Positions 1-10,793 of a stretch of DNA of 64,000 bases are shown here, in pieces; within the stretch, counting starts at the first letter, position 1; each line of letters begins with the position of its first letter. Source of the stretch: Ophiodon elongatus (lineage: Eukaryota > Chordata > Actinopteri > Perciformes > Hexagrammidae); assembly GCA_016806645.1 (NCBI GenBank), contig JACSYO010000150.1, positions 1-64,000 on the forward strand. Direction: 5' to 3'. The notes below the pieces were generated by a model that was given only the letters and a program-made list of their open reading frames with translations, made no database searches and was not told the origin of the DNA. A program made the position numbers and the translations under genes.

Positions 1-148
1 TTTTCCATTTGCCTCCCAAATCAGATTAAGCATCAAAATCTTCTATTTCCTGTCTGTTTCTGCAGTTTGTCTATTAAATAAAGCAGCAACATCATTAATC
101 ACTTTTTCAAAGTTTGTCCATCCCGGTGACCCTTCGTGTACTCCGTAG

Positions 149-1427
149 ATTCTCTGGCCCTGTGGAAAGCCGAGGGGAAAGTCGCCGTGTGGCTCCGGGT
201 GCCCATCTCTCTGAGCCGATGTGCGGCCGCCGCCTCCACCCACGGCTTCACCTTCCATCACGCCAAGTGCGACCACGCCGTGTTGGCCCTCTGGTTGGGA
301 GACGGGGAGAGCCGGCTGCCGGGGTTCGCAACTCACCAAATTGGAGTGGCAGGTAGAGATTTTACATTTTTTGACTTTGGAAGTTTAGTATTTTGACATA
401 AAATAAAATGACCTAAAAAAACAAAAGGTCTACCGCCTCAAGCTTTTCACCGAGCTTTCTACCACAGCAGATGGTGTTTGTCGTGGATCTGATGAAGACC
501 ATGAAATGCAGTTAAGATCATCTTGTCAGAAGATTTATTTACAGTACTTGTCAGCTACCCTGTTGCCTTTTTTGTTTCTTTCAGCCCTCATGCTATAAAT
601 ACATATAATCACAATCTTTAAGTCATTGTTCATTGTCCATATCCTCCATATCATTTTGTTTTTTAAAAAAAGAACAATTAAATGGAACATTTCAAAGTCA
701 AACATAAAAAATAAAGGACAAAAAAAAACCCGGTATCAGATTTGGCCTCAAGCTTAATGGAAAGAAAAGCATCTGCACACTCAAATCTGTGCAAGAATCC
801 ATCTTTTTAATAAGCAAGCTTTAGATCAGAGACCTTCTTTCGAGACTCGAGCAGGTAGCAAGTGAACGCAGCAGTGCACAAAGGTTCACTTGATCAGGCT
901 TAATGCTAATTAATCGGTTGAACTTGTTCTGGCTGAACACCAAGGGAATTGTAGTTCTTGGTATGATGGACTACAAGTAAAATACAGAGCAACTATGGAG
1001 ACAGTCAAGAAACACATCAAGCGGCACACAAGATCTATATATTATATACAACAACATAGAATACACAACAATAGATGAACGCCTTGTAAACAAAAGGCTT
1101 CAGCCGTCATCGAAAATAGAATCTATTAATGTTTATTCATAGAAAAATAACTCAAGATCCTCACTAAGAACCGAGTGGTTGCAAATGCTCCTCAGTAGTT
1201 TGTTTCAACAACAAAAAATGCTCCATATGTCATAATATACAGTCGACCATCAAAAAGCAATAGAGCTGAAATTATAAGCAGATTAACTAGTTTATTAATT
1301 GACAGAAAACGTATCGCCGGTAATGAAAGTAAGCCCTAAAAATCTCTCAATTCACTGTAACTTGAGTTTTAGAAGATATGGAGGTGTGATTTAAAAAATA
1401 TATAAATCCAGTCTTTAGCTGTGATTA

Positions 1428-1500
<73 letters not shown>

Positions 1501-4500
1501 CTAAATACATAAATAAATACATAAATAAATAAATAAATAATAAATTTTTTTTTAAAAAAAGCCAGGGGCCTGTTTGTCTCGTGTGCATTTTTCCCAACTT
1601 TGGCCCATTTTCTTTGTGTAAATGGAAATTCACTCATTGGGATTGTGAAAGCGGGGAGAGGAGGAGGAGGAGCAGCAGAGGGAGGAGTTGCATACCTTGA
1701 AGTGTGCTATGTCTCTGATCGTCCAGCAGAGGGCAGCGTGTAGTTGTAGTTTTTTTTTTTTAAAACCTTTTTTAACAGTGGCTGCACTTGAAAGCATGTC
1801 AGAACATGTCCAGAGCATCCTTCAGTATGGAAGTTTTTTTATTTTTTTGCCTGGTACAAACAATGATGACACTGAGGTTAGGAATCTGAAAGAGGCTGCT
1901 GTTTAGATGATCTGATACTTGTTTGCTCGAGAGCACGCAGCTTATTTATGACCCGGGAGAACGGCACGTGATGCGCGGTCACTCGAGGTGTGACGCTGGA
2001 TTGATGAAAAGAGAAGTCATGCAATTAATGAGGTCCTACTTTAGGAATTTTGGGTGTTTAAAGACGTGGCTCTTGTGTTAAAGTTGTGGCCTACACACCT
2101 ATTAGTGAGCTTAACGTGGCCCCAGAAGGCTTTTTTAAACTGTCCAACCTTAAACCCAAATGTCAATTCTTAAATGGAAGCAAACGTATATCTCTTCAAA
2201 ATGGCTGGTTTGCGTGTTCAAGATAACACATGGTGATGTGGAACGGTCAGTAAAAAGGATCAGGAACGTTAATTTACACATAAATCTGCCCTCCTAATGA
2301 ATGATAGCTAAGGCCTGTTGTGAATTGGCTCGGGATGGTTTGTATCTTTTTAAAAAATGAGTCTCCTGAAAAGAAGTTTGCCAAGTTGGTTAAGCGTTTG
2401 CACCCTAAAGACTCTTGATTCTCCATTTTAAAGTCACTCCTTTTCTAGTAGCTGTGTATGGGAAACACGTGTTTTGGGCAAGTGTGTGTTACGTGATGCT
2501 GAATTACTGAGTGGGACCACCAGGCTAAACTCACTTGTTTTTTTGCAACCGATAAATGTAAGTTAAAATATTTGAACTGCAGTGGAGTGACGTAGAGACG
2601 GCGTATACGCAGCGACCTGTCAATCACAGTAAGCCCGCCCTAAAGCATACTCCGCTTTCTATTTGACTCTAAATGGACCATACTTTACTAAATGAACATC
2701 ATGCTGTATTGAAGAATACTTGAAACTAGAGATTGAGACATAAACTCATGTTTACAATGTTTACTGAGGGAATAAATCAAGAGAGAATTAGAGTCATTTT
2801 TTTCATAGACTTCTATACAACCAGAGGAGTCGCCCCCTGGTGGCTGTTAGAAAGAATACAGGTTAACTTGCTGCCGCCAGGTAACAAGGTAACATGTTAA
2901 AACACACACACACACACAGATGTCAACATGTGTGCCGAAGTATGAAGCTGAAATCCTTCAATCTGCACTTGACCTCTGACCTCTCGGGACAGGGTCAAGA
3001 ACTCATAGCTCGAAGTAATTCCAAGTAACGACATAATAACAGCAATTAATTCCACATTAACATTCGACAGAGATTAGTCCCAACCGGTCGACCCGTACTA
3101 ACGCCACGGTGACACGGTCGGACAACTCCGCCCAACTCAAGGTGGAGTAGGCTGCCCCCCTTTTTTAACGAGAAGGGAAATGAAGGAAAATGCATTTTGG
3201 CTCAACTGTCAACGAATTAGCGTCATGAACGTGAATCATGACGAGTGCTTCATGGTTCAACGCATCACTGCGTGACTCACTGAAACTTAAACAATTTCAT
3301 TTTTGGACAGCGTTCAGTACAGTATGTGTACATGTGTAAAAACTAGTGTACCAGACTTAATCCTTAACAAACACAATTGCTTTTCATGGAAACCTAGGCA
3401 ACCAAATCAAGGTCCTAGACATTAAAGAAACAAAAACTAGGCTAATTAGTATTCTGTAATAAAAAATTCATCTCAAGTGATCTGGAGCGACTCTCAATCA
3501 GCATCGTGACCTCATCGTGACCTCATAGTACACCGCGGATGTTGCTGTGACCCTATAATTACTGGTAAAACCAAAAATCAGCAGAAGAAGCCGACATGAA
3601 ATATGAACGACGAGAAGACATCAAACTTTGTCGTGGCTCAGAAAGCAGCCCCGACCTCAAGCGTTTAACAGGTTTTTTATTTAATTTTTTTTACTACAGA
3701 ACCCACAGTTCCCCTGTGATGATTGCTTCTGGGCTTTTTTCTTCTCATAATTCATTTTTTCTTTCTCCTCCCGCTGCTCCGCGTGAGCATTTTGTTCCCT
3801 ACACCGAAGGCTACATAATGACAGCCTCCGTTAGCAGCGGGCGGGCCTCGTGGATCGAAGGATGACATCACTTTCCACTTGGAAGTCCAAGTCGGGCCTT
3901 TTTAAGATGACACATCCCTCTTTTACACATCTGTGACATTCATTGAAGGAGGCCGGCCCGTCCAGGGTCGGTCAGACGGAGCCACCGGAAAAGAAATTCA
4001 CCCGCTTTCCCTCCTCCTCTTCCTCCTCTTCCTCTTCCTCCTCCGGAGCTGTCAGCGGCACATAGCTGCCTCTCTTAGTCACTAACTACTGAAAAATAAA
4101 ATATGTTAATGGTGAAGTGGGATGTCCACAAGCTGAGTCACTTGGACTCTGTTAGGAAAGTAAATAATTTAACCCCCTGTTCTCAGGCGTTAGCGGATGT
4201 TTGGTTCGTGCGTTACGATTCTGCAACATGTTTTTAACAACAATTTGTACCTAATCGTTAACTTTGAACTCGTTCTTTTTATATATTTTTTTTCCTGTTC
4301 TTACAGCAACTACTTCAGTGCAAAATGTGGACCAGCTTGTGTACGGGGGCCATAATATGCAAAATATGTGAAATAAATATTTGACTTATTGTTTGCTTTC
4401 GCAGGTGCAGTCGTTGACGAATCGAATGGAAAAGTTCTTGTGGTCCAAGACAGAAATAAGGTGAACGTGTCACTATACTGTTACAAACTGCTTTTCATTA

Positions 4501-4527
4501 CATTCATTTAAAATGATATTAAATAAT

Positions 4528-4576
<49 letters not shown>

Positions 4577-5648
4577 TATGCCTTATGGCATGTCTTATGA
4601 AGGGGAATTGACAACTTGTACCATGTGTCAGAAGGAAATAAACCAAAACTCGTGTACACACACAAACACACTTTACACACACTGTACTTATTTATTTATT
4701 ATTGCCATATAGATAGACCATAATAATTTAATTAAATAAAGGTTGTGTTAGTTTTATTTTCAGTAAACGAATGCATTGCGTTGGCTGTAGTCTTTCTACT
4801 TTCCTCCGGGAAAACTGAAATCTAAAAAAAAGGATGAATTTAGTTGTTTTGCAGCACATGAAAATGGCAGCTACGAGCGCAGTTTATTGATTATTTATAT
4901 TCGGTACAGTCGACAGCGTGGCACATTTCTCAAAAACAAGACAAATTCTGACATATTTTGATGGCTAGTTCAGCAGCTCTGGCCTGACTGAGCCAGAGAA
5001 GCAATGTTAGACACTGATCCCTCCGTCCACAGTAAACAAACAAACAAACAAATAGAGCCAATGAAGCAGCAGGTCTCCTGCTGCTAAAAATGCCTCGTGA
5101 TTAGTCGAGTTTGTTTAGTGAGCTGTATGTTGCCTCTGTTGAAATCCTCTCGGGTTCCTCGCACACTCAACATAGCGCCGCGCAACATTAGCTGACCTCA
5201 AGCAAACACGGCGTGTTTACATGAGCCGAATACACTCCCAACAACTCTGTGAGTGCGTGCGTCTGTCCGCTCTCACAGAGCCCCGCTGTGGCGCTCGAGT
5301 CGTTACCAGGCCGACTCACAACTGGCCTCTTTTAAAAAAAAAAAAAAAAAAAAAGAAAGAGAAAAAAAAAGATTACAACCATGTAATTTAGAAAACCAAT
5401 TATGTGTAAAGATATAAAGTACGAGAGCACAAAGTGTGCATTTTGTAACCTGCAAGGTCATAAAAACCAACCGGTTCTGGTAAAGGCAGCGGCTCCTGTA
5501 TCTGTTGTCATGTGACCACGCGTCGAGCTGACAGGAATTCCAAAGCATCAACTGACTGAAAGTCCTGGTGTTGTGCGCACCGGTGTGAAACAAGATACAC
5601 CGCATACACACAGAGGGTCTAGTGCACAGTGTGAGTGTAGCCCCCTTC

Positions 5649-5695
<47 letters not shown>

Positions 5696-5779
5696 AACCC
5701 TTCACAACACAGGGTCACAGTCGTCTGAAACCTCACGATGTGTTTCTATGACAACATCTTCATATGATGATGTAGGGGC

Positions 5780-5820
<41 letters not shown>

Positions 5821-5839
5821 CGCCTCATTATATTGATAC

Positions 5840-5906
<67 letters not shown>

Positions 5907-6535
5907 TTTTATATATATATATATAAAAAGTATCAAGAAAACCATATAAACGTGTAGCTGAAGGTGAAAACAAAAGTGTAGAAATGAGGCGATTATTGAG
6001 TCAATAGACTAAAATGTAAGATTGATGAAAGTAATATTCTCTGCATGGAGAAATAGCTTTTTGTGTCATGTCATTGGTGACTGAATATCTTTTGGGGTTT
6101 TGACTGTTGATTGAATTTGAGGATTAATTCATTTCGGGCTCCAGGGAACTGTGATTCCAGAGCTTTGTATTTGATGAAAACTAGAGATTATACCCAAAAT
6201 CCATCTGAAGACATCTGACAATACAGGACTATCTGTAGTCATTCCCCCCCCAAATATGTTCTCTATACACAATATAGAAGTGAATACATTGCATAAAACT
6301 CGTAGTCTCTATGCTAATCTCTCTTCAGTTCCAGTAGGAATAATATGAGTTGGAACTGTAAAATCTGGCTCAAACAACAAACATAGTTCATAACTGACAG
6401 AACACAAACGAGCCCGTTCGCTGACAACATGTCTGCCAGCCGGGAGGCTTCTGAGCATATAATGTGTCTTAATGGCATTTTGTCCAGAAGCAGAGGGAAA
6501 CAGTTTGTGGCCTTGAAGTATGGAGAGAGTTTTTA

Positions 6536-6566
<31 letters not shown>

Positions 6567-8454
6567 ACCCCCCCTCCCCCCCCCTTTTCCCCCCCATCGA
6601 GCTGTTTACGGGAACTGGGCTTTCTACAGTAAGAGTTTGTGCTCTTGGCAGCAGAGTCTCTGGCAGACTGAGCCCAGTTCAGAGCTCACGAAGGGTTAAA
6701 GACTTCCTGAAAAGGAAACCAGGACGTTATCACTCTCACATCAGCACATAAGAGACGACTGACAGATCCCCAGTGGACTGGAAGGGACTTTATCCAGTTC
6801 ATTTAACCATCGTCCAATCATTTCCCGGTAGATTAAGCAACAACAGTTTGCTCATGTTTTGGCCTCAACAAGTGTTTGTGTGTCTTATTTCCACATTTAG
6901 CTCTGGATGAGACACTTTTACTCTGAAGAAACCACACAAATTAGAGTTAAACAGTTTCCTTTATTACTTCCTTACCAGCACATTTTAGAAACAGCATCCA
7001 AAAAAAAAAATATATATATATAGCATTCTGTTTACATGAAATACATGAAAATAAATGCTGTAGTGCAGCTCTGTTCCTCACGGAGAGGATTTGCAAAACG
7101 AGGAAAATATATATAAGATGAAATAGCATTTCTTGAGAAAAGAAAAGAAAAAAAAAAGCACATACACATTTCTTTAACTACAAAAATATATGTACAACAC
7201 CGACATCATAACTTAACCAGCAGCATACTGTTATTAAATATCAAGTGGTGAAACAGTTTTTTGGAAGACACACTTCACCGTGTCAAATGTAAAAGTCTCC
7301 AGAGTGAGGCACTAAGATATGAAACATGAAATGAGCGGACGCTCGGTTCAAAAGATTGAACATCTCTCTGCCTGTGTAATAGTTCATATAATTAGTTCAG
7401 ATACATACGACGATCCTTTGAACACATCATCTATTACTTGCTGTGATTTTCTTTAAAAAGAAAAAACAACTGACTTTTAAAACTGAACAGCACTGATTTT
7501 AAGACAAGACTAAAATGAACATTTCTAGTAAGTATGCATGTCAATGCAACTCTAAGATACATTTACAGCAGTGCCATCTATCACAATGGATGTTAAATGT
7601 TAACTTTATCCCTCGTATTACAGACAAAGAATGCTTGGAAGTTCCCCGGTGGCTTGTCGGATCCAGGAGAAAATATCGGTGAGTGTCGAGCTCAACGGAG
7701 CCGAAAACAAAACAACAAACTAATACAGTACAATCTGGCTGAATCCTTCAGTTTTAGTGTCGCGCTTAGAGATGATACATTCATTTGAACTGTACAGAAT
7801 AAGGCACACGATCTATAGACGCTAAGATAACACTGTTTCTCTAAAGTCACCTTGTTTTTATTTGTTTACATTTTAAAAGCAGCTTTAATGTTATATACGT
7901 GACCCCTCCACACCCCATAAAAAGCAGGGTCTTTACCAAAAAAATATATATATGTATCCCCTCCGCCCCCCACACACACACACACACACATCGAAACAAT
8001 CAGGTTTAATAAGGTGACTGATAAGGGAATATGAGTGTATTCCTTTTTGTTAGGATCTTTAATGCTTAGTGAATCTTTCTCAGGTGCGACTGCGGTCCGG
8101 GAAGTCTTCGAGGAGACCGGCGTCCGCTCCGAGTTCAGGTCCCTGCTCAGCATCCGGCAGCAGCACAACCACCCCGGCGCCTTCGGCATGTCGGACATGT
8201 ACATCATCTGCCGCCTCGACCCGCTCAGCTACGACATCAACTTCTGCACCCAGGAGTGTCTGCGCTGCGAGTGGCTGGAGCTGGCCGAGCTGGCCGAGAC
8301 GGAGCGCACGACGCCCATCACCTCCCGCGTGGCCCGCCTCCTGCTGCGCGGCCTGGAGCGCGGCTTCGGGGACATCGACCTCCCCGTGGAGGAGCTTCCC
8401 GCCGTCTACTCGGGGATGTTTTACCAGCTGTACCACCGGCAGCTGAAATGCTAG
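149..8454 (+). CDS. nudt6: Nudix hydrolase 6 (FGF2 antisense-gene protein), 3' part, four exons
   Basis: Coding exons are 149-352, 4405-4460, 7624-7678 and 8084-8454; phases join without a break to give about 227 C-terminal residues. Human NUDT6 has 316, so the first exon(s) lie left of the window. The first exon here starts after an AG at 147-148; an in-frame TGA at 127-129 shows the reading frame must be entered by splicing. Recognisable stretches are the N-terminal NUDT6 domain (WKAEGKVAVWLRVPI, LPGFATHQIGVAG), VLVVQDRNK, and a complete Nudix box (GGLSDPGENIGATAVREVFE then ETG) spanning the exon 7624-7678/8084 junction, with the REVFEETG glutamates that bind divalent metal in the family. 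The end reads ELPAVYSGMFYQLYHRQLKC. Nudix enzymes hydrolyse nucleoside-diphosphate-linked compounds; the substrate of this member is poorly defined. It converges on fgf2, consistent with the known antisense relation. The last exon is clearly GC-richer than its surroundings. Confidence 0.95.
1430..1545. repeat. (TA)n microsatellite followed by (AAAT)n
   Basis: About 58 bp of uninterrupted TA dinucleotides (1438-1495) pass directly into imperfect AAAT tetranucleotides. It lies in the first visible nudt6 intron. The two tyrosine/isoleucine-rich reading frames on the minus strand here are translation artefacts. Confidence 0.95.
2575..2865. repeat. Dispersed teleost repeat (MITE/SINE-like), fragment
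   Basis: The stretch with TGTTTACAATGTTTACTGAG, a following CATAGACTTCTATACAACCA and CGCCCCCTGGTGGCTGTTAG resembles a high-copy repeat I associate with many teleost genomes. Ends are approximate and no terminal repeats were resolved. The class is uncertain; identification rests on recognition, not on a search. Confidence 0.5.
4534..4574. repeat. (TA)n microsatellite
   Basis: About 40 bp of TA dinucleotides just inside the nudt6 intron that follows exon 4405-4460. Confidence 0.95.
5333..5375. repeat. A-rich simple repeat
   Basis: A run of A with scattered G in the 4461-7623 intron of nudt6, possibly the tail of a decayed retroelement; no body is recognisable. Confidence 0.8.
5654..5692. repeat. 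(CA)n microsatellite
   Basis: About 19 CA units in a nudt6 intron; the valine/cysteine reading frame on the opposite strand is an artefact. Confidence 0.95.
5780..5928. repeat. Two (TA)n arrays in an inverted-repeat setting
   Basis: (TA)n at 5780-5820 and 5841-5928 flank a short unique piece. GATACTTTTTATATAT at 5835-5850 is the exact reverse complement of 5919-5934, and 5819-5829 is the reverse complement of 5983-5993, so the region can fold into a long hairpin. It lies within a nudt6 intron. Confidence 0.9.
6540..6596. repeat. (TCC)n / poly-C tract
   Basis: CTC trinucleotides run into a series of C7-C9 runs separated by single A or T bases. The complementary minus strand is G-rich and has at least four long G runs. 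Confidence 0.9.
7968..7990. repeat. Short (CA)n microsatellite
   Basis: About 11 CA units in the last nudt6 intron, preceded by a C-rich stretch. Confidence 0.9.
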
Positions 8455-8785
8455 CGAGCCGCCGGGGTCGGCGTCTCGCGGCGAGCTATGTTGACGTATG
8501 ATTGTCAGTATTACTCATATTTGAAGTGTATTTATGGCTGGAATTAAGATTGCAGTTTGTGTTTTTTTTTTTCTTTTTTTGTAACTCTAGCTGTGACCTC
8601 TGAAGCAATATGGTGCAAATGTAGCAAAACTACAAGAGAACACTTAACTTTGTGTTTTAAAAAAAAAAAAGATATGCCACTGTGGTGCCTGCAAGAGAGA
8701 TTTATACGGTTCATTTAAAAAAAGAAATTTGGCGGCCATGTTGGAATTCCACAACTGTTGGACAGTGTTGGCTGCCAGCAGCAGA

Positions 8786-8791
8786 TTTATT
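8786..8791 (-). terminator. Candidate poly(A) signal of fgf2 (AATAAA on minus strand)
   Basis: TTTATT on the plus strand is the first AATAAA on the minus strand after the fgf2 stop codon (about 0.9 kb downstream). If used, the fgf2 3' UTR would overlap nudt6 3' sequence. Other candidates lie further on (near 7855 and 6957). Confidence 0.4.
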
Positions 8792-9339
8792 TTTATTTTT
8801 TTTTACTGTTTTTCATTCTGCTGTATTTTTAAATACTGACTGATGGAAATGACTGGTCAGAGAGGTCAAAATCATCTCTCTTTTTTTCACGTTAACTGCC
8901 TTTTATGTCGTTTATCTCGTATTAACAAGAGGTCATAGAAATTATGCTCCGGTGCCATGCAACGTGGATTTAAATGTTTTTTGCACAAATCTAAAATGAT
9001 ACACTAACAGCAGGGGAACGCAGTTTTTTTTATCAGGAATCAAAGACAAGCTCAGGTAATCTGCTGAGGGACCTCTAAGTGTGCCGAGTAGTGTAAAATA
9101 ATTAGAAGAAAAAAATATATCTATAAGTAGTGCTTTGGGTTTTTCTTTTAGTGGGTTTAGTTTGCTTAGTTTTTACTTTGTCAAACAACAAAATTCTAAA
9201 GTTCAGTTACGTAGTTGACGTCCTCCACTCTTCTAAAGTTATAATAATGTAGGAGTTGAGCGCGTTTGCATTTTTTACGTTGGACACGTTTGAACTGAAT
9301 GTTCCTCTTTGCAGCTGAAACTCAGACGGAAGCTCCCAG

Positions 9340-9500
9340 TCACCAGGTGGACGGTAGGAAGCGGACCGTTATCAAAAGGTTGCTGCTTTAAATCCCTCGG
9401 CCAGAGGGGGAAATGAACACTGCCGCCCTTGAGCAAGGCACCTGGCTCCGGTGGCTCTAGTGTAAGCAGTCGGCCGGTCCACAGTTTAAAAAATAAAAAA
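9340..9500 (+). repeat. Degenerate tRNA-derived SINE-like fragment
   Basis: A GGTTGCTGCTTTAAATCCC box resembles a decayed RNA polymerase III B box. It is followed by CCGCCCTTGAGCAAGGCACC, a phrase common in teleost SINEs, and by an A-rich tail with AATAAA at 9492-9497. That hexamer is also the first AATAAA downstream of the nudt6 stop codon. The element lies between the convergent nudt6 and fgf2 stop codons. Confidence 0.5.
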
Positions 9501-9697
9501 AAAAGGCCCGGTTTTACTGGGAAGCAGCCGGGTGTGAGCGGGTGCCACTGTCTGAAAGTAAAAGCTGAGAAGGAGACTCGTTCAGGAGGAAACAGTCAGA
9601 AAGCATCACAGCTATTTTGGGCAACGTCGATGCAACACTTTGTCTTCATTGCCGTCACATCTTCCTCTTTTGTTGCCGTGGATGCGTCTCAGTCAGA

Positions 9698-10762
9698 CTA
9701 GCACTTGGCAGACATGGGAAGGAAAAGAATGGCCTTTTGACCCGGTCCCGTTTTGCTTCCGGACTTGTACTGGCCGGTCCGCTTCAGTGCCACGTACATG
9801 TTGGGGTACTTCCTGGAGCGGTAGGTGTTGTAGTTGTTGCTCTCCAGCCGCTCGAGGAAGTAGCATTCGTCCGTCGCCCGTCTCTGGAGAGAAAGACAGA
9901 AAAATAATAAATATATTGATTTAATGTTGAGCCTTTTGCATACTGGACAAAGACCTGCTCTCCCACACTTACTTTGCAAACTGAGGAAATGTAAGAAAAA
10001 CTGTGAAAATCACTCTTAATATTTCAACTAATGGAAAGTGAAGTTAGGTCGTTTAGTCTGTACGATTTAATATCAAAGTTACTGTGTTTCTTTCCAAACT
10101 GCTAATAATCCTCTCTGCGAGTGAACATCAGTGGAATTCCACATTGTGTTTTATTGTGTTTGGATGACATTTGATTGAATTTATGTAATCTGTGTTGTTG
10201 GAAAGGGAGAAAATGTGTAATGCTGACAATTTATGACATTAAATTAGCACATAAAAAAAACACCCAGAGCTCAATGCCACCTTTTATTTCTTTGTTGGTT
10301 TAAAATGAGTTCTGCTCAGTGTCTCACGCTTATACAGTAAAGACATTTTATTTTTATTTTTTTTAAGGAAGCCATGCGTGACGAGGGGCGTCATTACGCC
10401 TCTACTCAGTGTTTGCCTTCGGCCTCCTCGACTCGCGATTAAACATTGAGGTCAATGACCTAAAATGTTTCAACATGATGAGTGTGAAGAATTGAAAGAA
10501 ACAGAGAACAAATCCAAAAAAACCAAAACTATTTGAGATATATGAATGAAGAGGTTTAAAAAAAAAAAAAAAAAAAAATGAAGATCTCCCTCTTTTAACA
10601 TCGCCCTTTTTACAAAACATCCATCACTGAGCATCAACGACCCGACTCTCCGTCCAACAAGAGGCTTTTGTTTTAGTTTCTGTATTAGTTCTGTATACCG
10701 TGAATGCACAGCTACGGACCACTGAACCATTGATCCAGTACGAGCCTAAACACAGCTAGGAC

Positions 10763-10793
<31 letters not shown>

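Larger units (their letters stand above)
353..4404 (+). other. nudt6 intron (large), no additional gene seen
   Basis: This 4 kb intron begins with GTAGAG and ends with CTTTCGCAG. It contains a (TA)n/(AAAT)n block near 1438-1545, a teleost dispersed repeat near 2575-2865, a short (CA)n at 2903-2919 and a pyrimidine-rich (TCC)n run near 4008-4043. Small open frames (for example 1688-1906 and 3596-3865) have no recognisable similarity or splice support. Confidence 0.7.

Noticed and set aside
3596..3865. 89-codon frame with a plausible ATG in a nudt6 intron
   Set aside because: No similarity, no polyadenylation or splice support; codon content reflects T-rich simple sequence.
5303..5692. 129-codon minus-strand frame beginning with Cys/Val repeats
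   Set aside because: Start is a translated (CA)n microsatellite and the end a poly-A run; intronic, no homology recognised.
8080..8436. Antisense and shifted frames over the last nudt6 exon
   Set aside because: Shadows of the GC-rich Nudix-coding exon; the Nudix frame explains the sequence.
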